DNA of 64,000 bases from Morella rubra (lineage: Eukaryota; Streptophyta; Magnoliopsida; Fagales; Myricaceae). This document shows, piece by piece, positions 34,901-46,778 of the stretch (positions are counted from its first letter, which is position 1; each line of letters starts with the position of its first letter). Both the position numbers and the translations under genes were made by a program. The notes under the pieces are model-generated. The model made no database searches, had not been told where the DNA came from, and worked only from the letters and a program-made list of their open reading frames with translations. The stretch spans positions 11,968,010 to 12,032,009 of the forward strand of contig CM025850.1 in the NCBI GenBank assembly GCA_003952965.2. The letters are read 5' to 3'.

Positions 34901-37900
34901 AAATATTAGTTGAACTTCAAATGACAGGATCTCTGAAGAGGATATGGTCAAGTTAGGTAGCCTTGTCTCTGGAGTTGTTGAGGGAGTAACCACCCATGGG
35001 ATTGTTGTCTCTGTAAATGGCAAAGGTTACATGAAGGGGACAATTTCTACTGAACATTTGGCAGATCACCATGGTATAGAAGTTTATTGGACGTAATAAA
35101 TATTTTTGTCCACTTTTCCTTGTTTCACTCCTATGTCTTTGGGATTTCCTGATTTGAGTGACTTGTTATGCAGAGCATGCCACTTTGTTTAAGTCAGTCT
35201 TGAAGCCTGGATATGAGTTTGATCAACTTCTGGTACTAGGTATCCTTCACTCTTTGGATATGATTGCTCTCTCCCTCTCTCCTTTGTTTTTGCAATTATG
35301 TTTCATTTCTGTCCAAACTTTTGAAAAAAAAAAAACAGATGTTTACTATGCTCTTTGTATTATTTCTGATAAAGAAATGGAACCGCATTAGAAGCGAAAA
35401 AGAGAGAATACAATTTGGTTCAATTTTGAGAATGTGCAAAATGAGTTTTCAACCTGAGAAGATAATTAAATTGTTGGTGACAACTTTCTTGTCCTTAATA
35501 ACTGCTAACATCTGTTTTATTTTCTTTCGAATACTCAATAAACATCATTGTATGTTTGCGTGTGCTCCATTGCGTGTTGGTGTGTCTGAATGTGATGTAC
35601 TGTTGAGAGAAGTGCTATCTATGAGAAGTCCATGGAAGATAAAATTCCCTTCAAAAGCTTGTAGTGCAGCAGCCGAAGTAGCTTCCCATCTGCTGACCAG
35701 TTGTGTTACCCAATGTACCCACCTCACTTTTACACGAAGTGGACCAGGAGCTACAGAAAATTAGCTGTGCAGTTGGTATCCTTAAGGTATAATCTTAGGC
35801 GTAACATGAAAGGACTTGGTTCTTTTATGGGCCCTTGCATAAGTCTTGCAGATGCTCACATCTTTCCTCCTAAAATCTATACAATTTGCGTGAACTGAAA
35901 ACCATATCAAACACCCCACTTTATGGGTGACTTTGGCATAGTGTTTGTGTTTCTTTTGACTCCAAAGATCCCAATCAATGCAAGTATCAAAGCTTGAAGC
36001 TATCTCCATTGGACAAGTCTTAGTACATACTAGGGGAGAATCCACTGTATTTTATGCTTCTTGAAGTTTTGTGACATTATAATCGTGTTTTGCTTTTCCA
36101 AAGCCGCTGATGTGTTGAGGTCTAGTTTGCCATTGAAGCTTTCTGATTTTTTGCCCCAGTCTGAGTTGTTTTTATCTTTAATGTTTAAAAGTTGTCATTT
36201 TATTTAGGATTTGAAATACCATCCGGGCTGTTGTGGATAGGTTGTGCTAAAATTTTATGAAGTGGATGTTATATTGAATCTTGTTCTGGCTTCATTATAG
36301 ATATTGTTGGAAACAATCTGATACTCTCTGCGAAATATTCTCTGATCAACTCTGCTCAGAGGCTTCCTCTGGATCTCAGTCAGATTCGTCCTAATTTAGT
36401 AATTCATGTAAGTATTGATTCTCTTCTTTATATAATTTGTTGCTCCAATTATTGTTGGCAGAAACACATTTTCAATTTATATTTATCATGCTTTCAAACT
36501 GCAGTTTTTTAAAATTAAATTGTGAACCAGGGCTACATCTGTAACATAATTGAAACGGGTTGCTTTGTCCGCTTTCTTGGCCGTTTGACCGGTTTCTCTC
36601 CCAGAAGCAAGGTTTTGTTTTCAAACCTCTTTGTAGTTCTGTTGTCGTTGAATTCAACAATATCTCATATGAGTTTTGTTTAATTCACCCAAATTTTGTT
36701 TTCTGCTCTGTAGGCAACAGATGATCAAAGAATTGAACTTTCAGAGTTCTTCTACATTGGACAATCTGTTCGCAGTAATATTCTCGATGTTGGTGAACTA
36801 CTTACTAATCTTCTGCAATTATGGTTTTCGAAGAAGTTTTGGTGTTTAACACAACATTCCCTCTCCCTCCTTCCTCTTTTAGGTGAGTAATGAAACAGGA
36901 AGAGTAACAGTTTCCTTGAAGCAGTCGTCTTGCAATTCGACTGATGCATCCTTCATTCAAGAATATTTTCTTCTGGAGGAGAAGGTAAACATGATTGGCA
37001 CCATATAATGCTGTTTTCTGTGATCATCTGGAGATCTTTGTGCTTCTTTTGTATATTATTTTGTGTTAATTTTTGTGATCACCTCTTAAACCTTGCCATC
37101 TTACTGACTACTCTCTTAGTAAGGTTTACTAGATATTCAAATATTTTTAATCCTGGGCTATCTTCTCCTATCCAGATTGCTAGGTTGCAAGCAATAGATT
37201 CCGAAGGATCCGAGGTGAAGTGGGTGGAAGGATTTCGCATCGGCTGTGTCATCGAGGGAAAAATTCAGGAAGTAAAAGATATTGGAGTTGTTGTTAGCTT
37301 TGAGAAGTATCATGATGTTTTTGGTTTCATCACACACTATCAATGTAAGTTTGTCTCCATTTTCAGTTTTTGTTGAGTTTTTCTTATGCTGTACCTCTTT
37401 GTTCTCATTGCAATATAATCTTTGCAGTAGGTGGAACCACTCTGGAAACAGGCTCCCTTGTTCGAGCTGTAGTTCTTGACATTGCCATGGGAGAGCATCT
37501 AGTTGATCTATCCTTAAAACCAGAGTTTTTTGATGAACCCGAAGGAGGAAGTTCAAAAGGCCAATCACACAGGAAGGTTTAAATTCCATGCTCTTTTTCT
37601 AGGCCCAATTGATCACTTTGGGGTCTCTGGTGTGGTATTGATGTCATTTTGTTCATATGTATGAAGGTTTCACAAGGTTAATTCTCGGTTGTTGCCTATT
37701 TTGGTCTAACTTTTACCATTGTGGTCTCAGAAACGCAAAAGAGAATCATCCAAGGACTTGGAAGTGCATCAAACAGTAAATGCAATTGTAGAAATTGTGA
37801 AGGAGAATTACTTGGCAAGTGTTTACATTATTGTTTGTGTTAGTAGCTTGATGTAATAATTCATATACATTCTGAAGCTCATATGTTTCTGAATTTCATC

Positions 37901-40900
37901 ATACCCCTTAGGTCCTTGCGGTGCCAGAATATAACAATGCTGTAGGATATGCATCAGTATCTGACTATAACACTCAAAAGTTCCATCACAAGCAATTTCT
38001 GCACGGGCAAAGGTAAACATTAATCTTGATGGTTATCATTAAAAGCTATAAACTTTTGGTTTTCCATCCCATAGAGAGACATGCGAATTGGTCGAGTCTC
38101 TCTCAAGACTTTCCAGGGTTAATGGTATCACCTTTAATTCCTTTCCTCTGATTTTGTCACATCATAGGACTTGAAAGGGCAGTTTGCCTTCACAGTGCAC
38201 ATCATTTCCATAAATTAGAAGTTATTTTCCTTCGTTTTCTGCTAAGAAAAAAATGTCTTCTCAGTTCTTCCGTAACTTGTATTTTTTTTTCTTTTCTAAG
38301 TTTAAAAGTGAGTTGTTCCTTTGCGTTTAACTATTTGCCTAGTTTCTGATTATTACTCATCAAAGGAGTAAAATAAAACTATTTGTCTAATTGCTGATTA
38401 TGGACATTGTGCAATTGGACTATGTAATTTCAAATTGTTTACTTGGTGCAGTGTCGTTGCTACTGTTGTGGCTCTCCCAAGCCCTTCGACATCAGGGAGG
38501 TTGCTTTTACTTCTTAATTCTATGAGTGAAGCCAGTGAGACATCCAGTTCAAAAAGAGCGAAAAAGAAGTCTAGCTATAACGTGGGATCTCTGGTTCAGG
38601 CAGAGGTAGATAATTAGAGTACTTTGTGATGTTCTCAACTGCTTAGAACAATTATGTGTTTTGACTTTCCTTTCTTTCTAGTTGTTCGTTTGTTATAAAG
38701 CATACTGCAGAATGTTACCTTATTTCTTTTTATTGTTTTTCAGATTACTGAAATTAAGCCTCTTGAACTAAAACTGAAATTTGGGATCGGTTGTCGCGGA
38801 AGAGTTCATATAACAGAGGTATAGTTATTTAAAAATTTAAGGCATCTTTGTGGTCACCCTTATTGTCATTGTTATTCGTTTGTTTGTGATTGGTTTGTTT
38901 TGTATGATTCTAATTCATCCTGTGGGCAGGTTAATGACGTTAATGGTTTGGAAGATCCATGTGGTAACTTAAGGATTGGGCAAACAGTCACTGCAAGGGT
39001 TGTTGCAAAGGCTAAGCAATCAGATAAAAAAAGCTACCAATGGGAGCTGTCCTTGAAACCTAAAATGCTTACAGGTAAAGAATATATATGCAACCTTGCA
39101 TATGGTGGTCTGTTTTAAAACCCTTCATTGCTTTGATTTGAGATCTTCATAAGGCATCGGGGTATAGTATTTTGCTGTAGTTATAGTATTGAAGTCTGTT
39201 ACGAGGCTTAACTTTGAAACCCTAAAGCACTCGACAAATGTTCCTGGCGTCTTAAACCAGGACTCTTATGACACCTTTATTAGCTTCACAAAAAAGATTC
39301 TCCTGGTTCTAAACTTCATACCATACGTATGCCAACATGCATCCAAATTAATTTTTGTGGACTGTTCCTCATTTTCTTGCTTGTTTGTCCATCATTGTGC
39401 TTTGAGAATTTTTTATATATATATATGAAATACTAGGAAAATATCTGATCTTTGCATCCACAATCATTAAAATTTATCACCTACGAGATTCTGAGTTGCA
39501 ATTCAAATACAGGTTCCTGTGAAATAGAGGACAAGCTTATGACCAACAATTTTGATTTTTCGGTTGGCCAACATGTTACCGGTTATGTGTACAAAGTTGA
39601 GAGTGAATGGGTGTGGTTAACAATATCTCGAGATGTAAGAGCTCAGCTCTTTATTCTTGATAGTGGAATTGAGCCAAGGGAATTGGAGGATTTCCAGAAC
39701 TGCTTTCATGTTGGCAAAGGTGTTTCTGGTTGTATCTTAAGCATTAACAAAGAGAGAAAGATGTTACGGTTGGTTCTAAATCCTTCATTTGCTGATTGCA
39801 ATGGAAATGTCAAGGGGGAAGCTTTAAAAGGGGAGGATCATTTCATTGAGAAGGTTGCATCTCATATTCATGAAGGAGATATTTTGGGTGGGAGAATATC
39901 CAAAGTACTTCCAGGTGTTGGTGGATTGCTGGTGCAAATTGGTCCTCAATTGCATGGTAGGGTTCATTTCATGGAACTTACAGATTCATGGGTGCCTGAT
40001 CCATTATCAGGATATCATGAAGGGCAATTTGTCAAATGCAAGGTGCTGGAAGTCAACCACTCTGTCAAGGGCACCATTCATGTTGATTTGTCATTACGTT
40101 CTGCTTTGGATGGCATGCTTACTCCATCTTCTGTAGAAATCTGCAATACACAGTAAGTTGTGGGCATTGCTACTTTGAATCTCATCAGAATTACAAGTTT
40201 ATGTGGGAAGCATTTTGTCGGGTCAGACAGTTTATGAATGGTCAGATAAGTAATGCTTTGTGCAATTTACAGCTTGCTTCTGGTAATAGAGTAAAAGAGA
40301 AAAGTAAGCCTCATGGACATGCATGCACATTCTTGTGGACAGTGCCCGATAGATTTTTAATTGTTAAGAGCTTTGTTTCCCTCTTATTGTTAAGATAATA
40401 TCAAATGCTTTAATCTTTGCTGTGTTTTGATCCAAACTATTACTTTTATTTCGTGTATCTGGCATGATTTTTTTTTCTTGGGTAAGTATCTGGCATGATT
40501 ATTGCTGTTGTCTTTGTTTGTATACATTTGCAAGATCTACAAGGAGGGATAGAATTATTGGGAGAATCGAATATGTTCAGGTCGGTTTCTCATTTGATAG
40601 AACGTTACTTGGTTGACTCAAAACATTGTCTCTCAACCATTTAAGGATATTAATGTTCTTGGAAAATTTAAAGCTTATATTTCCAGAGAACCTATCTGCT
40701 TCTAACTGTTAATGGATATTCATAGAATTCAAGCTCATCTAATTGCCCCATGCTCGATCTAGTGTTTGTTGATATGGGTTGTGTTAATTATGGTCCATAG
40801 CGCTGGGAAGATTGGTGATAACCTTGTTCGAACTGAGACCATATTTGTCATCTAAAAAAAGGTTATATCGTACATCCAGCAATAAGCGGCATTGAATGAT

Positions 40901-43900
40901 TGATTCCAGTAGTTTTTTTCTCTCTCTCTTCTTTGCATTTGGGAATTATTAGAGTTTGACTGTTTTGTTCATTTGAACTTTTTATGATTTGCAGGCCTCC
41001 TTCCAAACGTGTTGAAAATATTGAGGAACTTTGTCCTAATATGGTTGTGCAGGTACTGGATGTTATATCCTTCTAAGCTTTCCTGAATGTTATTGCTTAT
41101 ATTTCCTCTTCCCTTGTGGTCTTTTCTCACTACTTAGTATTTCAATCGGGAGATGCAGTGCCTTATAGTCTTGTTTTACGGAAAATTCTCTGCATTGCAA
41201 ACCAGGAGAAATTATAAGACTATAATTGGTGTCACGTTTAAGGCGGACTACCATGGGCAAAACAGCAGCCACATGTTTGCACTTGGTCATTCTGCTGGGG
41301 CACCTTCCATCTTGTTACCAAAAAAATGTCCCTCGTCTGTCTGCGTTGTCCTAGTCCCACTTAGTTAGATTGTCGAACCTTCACAATATTTATTCCATAT
41401 GCTCTTCTTCAGATTCTGTTTGGTTGTTAATTCTTTTCTATAATCATTAAAATGCTTCATCTAGTTTTCTGTATATTTTCTTTTTCAATCATTAGAGATC
41501 AGTTCATTTTGAACAATTTGTTCCATTGTCTTCAATTGATAACAATTTGGAGGGAGTTCTGATGCTCGATTTAAGGATATTTTTTTTGGTTGTTGGATAC
41601 CCCCCCCCCCCCCCCAACTGACTTTTCTTTCTTTCTTTTCTTCTGTTTTGCCCAACCAAGTGTATCTGGGATAATTGTTTATTGGTCATATTTGATAGGG
41701 TTATGTAAAAAGTGTGACATCAAAAGGATGTTTCATTATGCTTTCTCGGAAGATTGACGCAAAGATCCTTCTCTCAAATTTGTCTGATGGATATGTTCAG
41801 AATCCAGAAAAAGTTTTCCCTGTTGGAAAACTCATAATTGGCAGGTAAGTCTTTTGTTTCTCTTTTTCAGTTGTTGGTAGAAGTGACATGTAGATTGGGA
41901 ATGGATGCAGCAATATACTAAGAAGCTTGAGTGCAGGGTGTTGTCTGTGGAGCCTTTCTCAAAGCGAGTTGAAATTACCTTGAAGACATTGAATGGAAGT
42001 AGTGCACAAAAATCTGACATTGAGGATTTGAGAGCTTTGCACATTGGGGTTATTATTTCTGGCAGAATTAAGCGGGTGGAATCATTTGGTTTGTTTATCA
42101 CAATTGACAACACGAACTTGGTAAGGAATAGGTTATTCACTCGTAGTTAAGTCATTAGAAAAAAAATCATACTTGTTTCTTCTATTACCCGAGCTTGGCA
42201 ATATGCAATGGGAATGCCATTTTCTTTGAAGCTATTTCTGAACATGCTATTCGTGGCACTTGAGTCCGTTTCTGGGTTCAGCCAAGCAATGTTCCAGGCA
42301 TAGAATCTAATTCCCAAATTACCAATCTTTTGTTACCACGATTGTTTTAGCTGGGTGGTCTAGGAATCTCTTTAATTTCAGAATTATACACAAGTGCTTG
42401 TATGTGCTGTTGGATATTTGTGTTTATTGGACAATCTGCTTTTAATTAGGAAGTTTCAATGATTGTATAGTATTTTCATGTGTGTATTGTGTCCTGGTGT
42501 TTATATCTATTTGTGCTCTTTTCTTCGCCTAGGTTGGATTATGCCATGTGTCGGAGCTTTCAGATGGTCATGTGGACAACATTGAAACTAAATACAAAGC
42601 AGGAGAGAGAGTAACAGCAAAGATATTAAAGGTGAACATATTGTCTCATAGAGAATTCTTGATACTTTGAAGTATCTTTGAATAATGTTGTGGCAGCACT
42701 ATTAATTTTGATTGGCAGTTGATGGGTGTTCAACCTTTTTTTATAACTTGCGAGCTGGACAGTTCGCATATTTGGTACCGTCATAATCTATAACTTCAGT
42801 CAGCTAAAGGATTTTCTACTGTCAGCAAGATCATGTGGTGGTTTTATTGCTTAGGCAGTGATTTCTTGAATTGATTTTCTTCTGTATTTTGACATCCTTA
42901 TCAGGTGGATGAACAAAGACACCGTATATCTCTTGGAATGAAAGATTCGTATATTAGGGATAATGTTGATATTCAACAGCACTCACAAAAAGTGCCTGAC
43001 GAAGTCATTAAAGAAAATGGTTTTTCTGATGACACGAGGTTGTTAACATTTCCTAGCAGTGTGCTTGGGGCCCAAAATATTGATATTGAAGTGGAAAGTG
43101 GAGAGTGCCCAATTCTTGCTCAAGTAGAATCAAGGGCTTCCATTCCTCCACTTGAGGTGAGTCTTGATGAGATTGATGAACCTGATATGGATAATTTAGT
43201 TGGTCGAAGTCAAGAGCATGTTGACAAGACAGACACCATACATGAAAGGAACAAGAGACAGGCAAAGAAAAAAGCAAAGGAAGAGAGGTAATTCCCATTA
43301 TCTGACTTGTCTGGTTCTAAATATTTCACGGTTTTATTCATTTTAACTTGGATACTACCCTAAGCAGGGAGAAGGAAATTAGCGCTGCTGAGGAAAGACT
43401 GCTGGAGAATGACATACCAAGAACTGCCGATGAATTTGAGAAATTGGTTAGAAGCTCTCCAAATAGCAGTTTTGTTTGGATAAAATACATGGATTTCTTG
43501 CTCTCAGTGGCTGACGTGGATGGGGCCCGTTCTATTGCTGAAAGGTATTCTTTGAGCTATTTGCTTGTTTCTCTTCCCTCGTATACAATTACTTTATTGA
43601 AACACTCCTCCTGCCTCCTCCACTCTAGACCCTCCTCTTCCGGTGGTTTAACCTGAATCATCCTTGTATACAATTGCTCTTTTCCTTTTGATATCCATTT
43701 TTTTTCCTTCTTCTTTCCCCTTATCTCCACCTTACCTATCCGCTCAATGGGAAAGGAGTGGTGAGAGGTTGAACAAAAAATGTGCATTTAATGGACAACA
43801 GCTGCTTTTTCTATAGTTGTATATTGGGTTCTTGTAGATGTGTTTTGCATATATGTTAACCATGATGTTGCTTTTTTCTTTGTGAAGGGCTTTGAAAACA

Positions 43901-44922
43901 ATAAACATCCGAGAAGAGAATGAGAAGCTTAATGTTTGGGTGGCTTTTTTGAATTTGGAAAATGAATATGGAAATCCTCCGGAGGTACTAGAATAAAAAA
44001 GACAGCACTTTTACTCTTTTCACTCTTTCATTGCTTCTGTGCGTTGAATTGGGATCTTGTTAATATATGTATGCTATTCAGGAGGCTGTTATGAAAGTAT
44101 TCCAAAGAGCATTGCAGTATAACGACCCCAAAAAGGTCCATCTTTCACTCTTGGGAATGTATGAGAGGACAGAGCAGCATAAATTGGCTGATGAGCTTCT
44201 TGACAAAATGGTCAAGAAGTTCAAGCATTCCTGCAAGGTACTTTTTTTTTTTTATTTCCTGCAAGCTTTTCCTCTCCTTCATCAAAATATTTTAGTTTGA
44301 TGTTCTGTTGCATATCAGGTTTGGTTAAGAAGGGTGCAAAGGATCTTGAAGCAACAACAGGACGTGGTTCAGCCTGTTGTGAATCGAGCTTTATTAAGCC
44401 TTCCCCGGCATAAGCATATCAAGTTTATCTCACAAACAGCTATCCTTGAGTTCAAATGCGGAGTTCCTGATAGAGGACGATCCATGTTTGAAGGAATTCT
44501 GCGGGAGTACCCAAAGAGAACAGACTTGTGGAGCATTTATCTTGATCAAGTAAAATCTTTTTCGTTATATGTCCTTTGTTGTCTAGTATAGTTTGGCTGT
44601 TCTTTAGCTTACACTAGAGTCAAACTTGCAGGAGATTCGACTTGGAGATGTGGATGTGATACGTGCACTCTTTGAGAGGGCAATCAGTTTGAGCCTCCCA
44701 CCTAAAAAGATGAAAGTACGTACAATTTATATAGTACCCTCTGAGCTGAACTAAGCGTTTGACTTTGACACTATTGTGCTTCTTACATGAACGTTTCATC
44801 ATCTGAATTTGCAGTTCTTATTCAAAAAGTATCTTGAGTATGAGAAGACTATTGGTGATGAAGAAAGAATCGAGTCTGTAAAAAAGAAGGCCATGGAATA
44901 CGTCGAGAGTACACTGGCTTGA
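22974..44922 (+). CDS. RRP5: RRP5, rRNA biogenesis protein (40 exons, 1,934 aa)
   Basis: RRP5 is the large S1/HAT scaffold of the small-subunit processome, needed in the nucleolus for cleavages around 18S and ITS1. Exons: 22974-23160, 23473-23681, 25259-25399, 25571-25744, 26781-26880, 27678-27796, 27894-28016, 28122-28193, 28456-28548, 29188-29301, 29396-29518, 31392-31577, 31789-31863, 33460-33596, 34479-34613, 34928-35073, 35174-35239, 36301-36407, 36531-36611, 36714-36788, 36883-36984, 37176-37344, 37428-37576, 37731-37814, 37912-38012, 38452-38605, 38744-38818, 38930-39074, 39513-40152, 40995-41052, 41699-41844, 41937-42120, 42533-42631, 42905-43287, 43368-43544, 43888-43984, 44082-44237, 44319-44549, 44632-44715, 44815-44922. 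Lengths sum to 5,805 nt in one open frame. Residues 1-60 are Lys-rich and about 120-1520 are S1 repeats (for example [20 protein letters not shown]). An acidic/basic linker follows, and HAT repeats run from about 1660 to 1934 ([20 protein letters not shown]). Exon borders were set by eye. Intron 24 uses a GC donor. Confidence 0.93.
23682..25258 (+). other. RRP5 intron 2 (1.6 kb)
   Basis: A non-coding intron between the second and third RRP5 exons. It contains a short repeat of GATGAGTGCTCTTCAT (near 24294 and 24375). No gene is supported inside. Confidence 0.7.
28672..28718 (+). repeat. Micro-insertion: 23 nt TTATCA-A(n) piece with 12 bp target duplication
   Basis: GAATATTTGCTT occurs perfectly at 28672-28683 and 28707-28718. 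The 23 nt between are GATCACTTATC followed by 12 A. It is in RRP5 intron 9, in sense orientation. The perfect repeats point to a young insertion. Confidence 0.75.
28887..28932 (+). repeat. Micro-insertion: 12 nt ACTTATC-A5 with 17 bp target duplication
   Basis: AATTTTGTTTCTTATAT occurs perfectly at 28887-28903 and 28916-28932 and flanks ACTTATCAAAAA. It lies in the same RRP5 intron as the previous one, about 200 bp away, with the same tail and orientation. Confidence 0.75.
29938..29983 (+). repeat. Micro-insertion: 14 nt CTTAG-A9 with 16 bp target duplication
   Basis: GACTTCTTGCGAACTG is perfectly repeated at 29938-29953 and 29968-29983 around CTTAG followed by nine A. It lies in RRP5 intron 11. 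The tail differs from the TTATCA group. Confidence 0.75.
31639..31696 (+). repeat. Micro-insertion: 28 nt piece ending CCTTATCA-A(n), 15 bp target duplication
   Basis: ATATTCAGGTGGACT is perfectly repeated at 31639-31653 and 31682-31696. The 28 nt between read TTTCAATAAAGC, TTTCCTTATC and six A. It is the longest body of the TTATCA group and so reveals more of the parent element's 3' end (an AATAAAGCTTTCCTTATCA-type terminus). It lies in RRP5 intron 12. Confidence 0.78.
32671..32918 (+). repeat. Two-copy tandem repeat, ~120 bp, in RRP5 intron 13
   Basis: A block containing CAACATAATACAGGAGGAAA, TTTCTTCTGCAGA, TGGTTTCCAATACTCG, GGAACATTC and ATGCCTAACCAGCCAA is followed by a second copy of the same order with few changes. 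Both copies start after a G-run (ten G, then seven G). It is intronic and non-coding. Confidence 0.8.
33227..33255 (+). repeat. Micro-insertion: 12 nt TTATC-A7 with short flanking repeat
   Basis: GAGTATCAC (33227-33235) and GATATCAC (33248-33255) flank TTATC followed by seven A, in RRP5 intron 13. The flanking repeat is short and has one indel, so confidence is lower, but the tail is the same as in the other TTATCA insertions. Confidence 0.45.
37815..37911 (+). other. GC-AG intron of RRP5
   Basis: The exon ends ...TACTTG and the intron starts GCAAGT, not GT. The acceptor CCTTAG is normal. The frame through the junction (KENYL then VLAVPEYNN) requires exactly this site. GC-AG introns are a known minor class spliced by the major spliceosome. 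Confidence 0.8.
38328..38396 (+). repeat. Diverged 25 bp flanking duplication in RRP5 intron 25
   Basis: AACTATTTGCCTAGTTTCTG followed by ATTAT, and AACTATTTGTCTAATTGCTG followed by ATTAT, flank about 22 nt (TACTCATCAAAGGAGTAAAA TA). It looks like an older, non-A-tailed relative of the micro-insertions or a simple replication slip. Confidence 0.4.
40455..40500 (-). repeat. Micro-insertion: 16 nt, reverse orientation, 15 bp target duplication
   Basis: GTATCTGGCATGATT is perfectly repeated at 40455-40469 and 40486-40500. Between them is T7-CTTGGGTAA, which on the minus strand is TTACCCAAG followed by seven A. It lies in RRP5 intron 29, antisense to the gene. The TTACCC tail differs from the TTATCA group. 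Confidence 0.75.
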
Positions 44923-45950
44923 TTTCTGTGAGGCTCTCATTTTTCTGCCTAGTTTCCAATTTCTAATCTTCGCAGGTACGTTTGAATACGCCAATATTTG
45001 ATCCAGAAAGGGGGATCGTTAGTATACAGGGATGTGGTCAGAAGACAATGGGGTTCCCTTATTCGTCATAGCCATAGAGAGGGCAGATCATTGTGCTGAT
45101 TTCCTGGCCACTCTAATGGATAATCTCCCTTTAGGCCACACTGTTTTGAGAGTCCCGAAGGGCTTAATGGCTTATGCCAGATCTTGAGATACCATTATTT
45201 TGGGGGGTTTGGGCCTCGTCTACTTTGTTTGTAGTTCGGCTTAGCCGACCCACTGAACCCAGGACAAGAAGGTCGAAAAGGGCCAGTTTTTTGCAATGTA
45301 CAGTTTAAAGACATTCATGGATTTGTTTTTATATGCCGCTACCTTGGTTTCACGCGGCCGAGTTCATTCATGCAATCTTACAACTTGCGTCTAAGTCACT
45401 TTCTTTCTTTGATGAGTTCGCCAAGTGGCGCCCTTCAAATCTTCACCCACAAGGGATTAATCCCACACTATTCGCCCATTTGTTTCCTCTTTTTATTTGT
45501 GTTAAGGGTGGAGTAATTATGTTTGTTTAAGGGGGACATTTTTATGTTTTGGTGAATTGTGGTTTGCTATATATTCCCAGTTCTCGTGCATTTTGCAGTG
45601 TCATTTTCTGCATTATCGTTCGAGGAAGCTCTGCAGTCACGATAAAGATATTAATAGCTCGTTGTTTATAAGCTAGACGAGCAATTCCCTGGTGGTTGAA
45701 TGTTAAGGGACTCTCGACGAGTCCCATACGTTTGAATTCGGTTCAAATACAATATGGTTAGGGTAATACAATGAATGAGAGTTGGACTCTGGTGACAAAT
45801 GTGCGAGGTTTTTTTTTTTTTTTTTGACGACATGGTTCGATACACAAAAAGGAAATATAAAGAAATTCTACCTATGAATCTAACATTAACAGTCCGGACG
45901 CAACAAAGTCTACTAGGTGGCAGGCACAACTGCTGCAATTGAACACTACA
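44923..45950. other. RRP5 3' region and tail-to-tail spacer, unit A copy
   Basis: This non-coding stretch lies between the RRP5 stop and the D14-like exon 2 remnant. The RRP5 3'-UTR and the D14-like 3' flank face each other here. It contains a poly-T tract near 45810. It is duplicated almost unchanged at 50906-51937. Confidence 0.7.
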
Positions 45951-46139
45951 AGATTCTTCTGCAAACACGTTGAAAACAGTGGACATCATTTACGGTAACA
46001 AAGAAATATCTAGCAGCCTCTCTTTTTTCCCCTCCGCAGGAAAAGGTGCGAGTAGATGGCAGTTGAAGAGCAGAGGATCCGAACCCGCTTCTCTCTAAGT
46101 TCAGTTTATAATCCAAACTCTTAAAATTTGTGCAAGCGG

Positions 46140-46574
46140 CTATCCACCAATAGAAAGAACCCTCTCCACAACTTTCAGCAGCAGAGGGAAAGCTGTAAGT
46201 TGAGGAAAATGGCCTTCCGTTTTTAGTATCTCTAACCGACATGGCCACGAAGCTTTCTTTTCATGTAAAATGCGACAGGCTGTGGAACAATAACATCTTT
46301 TCTGGATTGGATTATAGTGCAAGGCACTTGAACTTGGGGTAGAACCCATCTTAGATCGCTCAGAAACACCGTTCTTGCAACGCTAAGTGCAGTCTTGGGT
46401 TTCATTCTGCCCAAACTGCATCGGAATTGGGCTATTGCTGCTGTACAGTTCACACCTACAGCTACTGGAGCAAAGCTATGAACCCAACTTGGAAAGTTCT
46501 TATCCATTTCTCTAAATAATGTGTCCACTTCTGCTCTTCTAAAGCCCCCATTATATCCTTTATCATTGAGGTAC
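46140..46574 (-). pseudogene. Orphan, frameshifted copy of D14-like exon 2 (unit A)
   Basis: This is the same sequence as the intact exon at 52126-52561, including the splice acceptor, but one base is missing near 46228 (ACCGACATGG against ACCCGACATGG). The frame therefore stops right after RKLRGHVG and loses the catalytic-His EGHFPQ segment. No first exon precedes it on the minus strand before unit B begins, so it cannot form a complete gene. Confidence 0.85.
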
Positions 46575-46778
46575 CTACAGAAAATTGTCAGAATTTAGGA
46601 ACAAACTCTTCAATCTTCATATTTAAGAGGAACAAGACCACACATGAACCTGAAAAAAAAAATTCGCCCATAGAGTTGTGTACGCTAGAAGAGTTTCAGA
46701 TGAAGGTCCTAAAAAATATGCGAAACCAAAATAAGAAGAGAGAAGGAAACACGAAAATGGCAAAGGTTACGACGATAG

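Noticed and set aside
41575-41620. Long C-run next to a T-run in RRP5 intron 30
   Set aside because: A simple homopolymer, close to but not at the duplication breakpoint (41673). No separate feature is implied beyond possible sequencing instability.
41905-41936. Apparent RRP5 exon start at ATGCAGCAATAT
   Set aside because: Using the earlier AG (ATGCAG/CAATAT) breaks the frame. The acceptor GAGTGCAG/GGTGTTG at 41937 restores the IGR-VLSVEP junction seen in RRP5 proteins.
45800-45832. Poly-T tract in the tail-to-tail spacer, tested as a micro-insertion
   Set aside because: No direct repeat flanks it, so it does not fit the insertion class.
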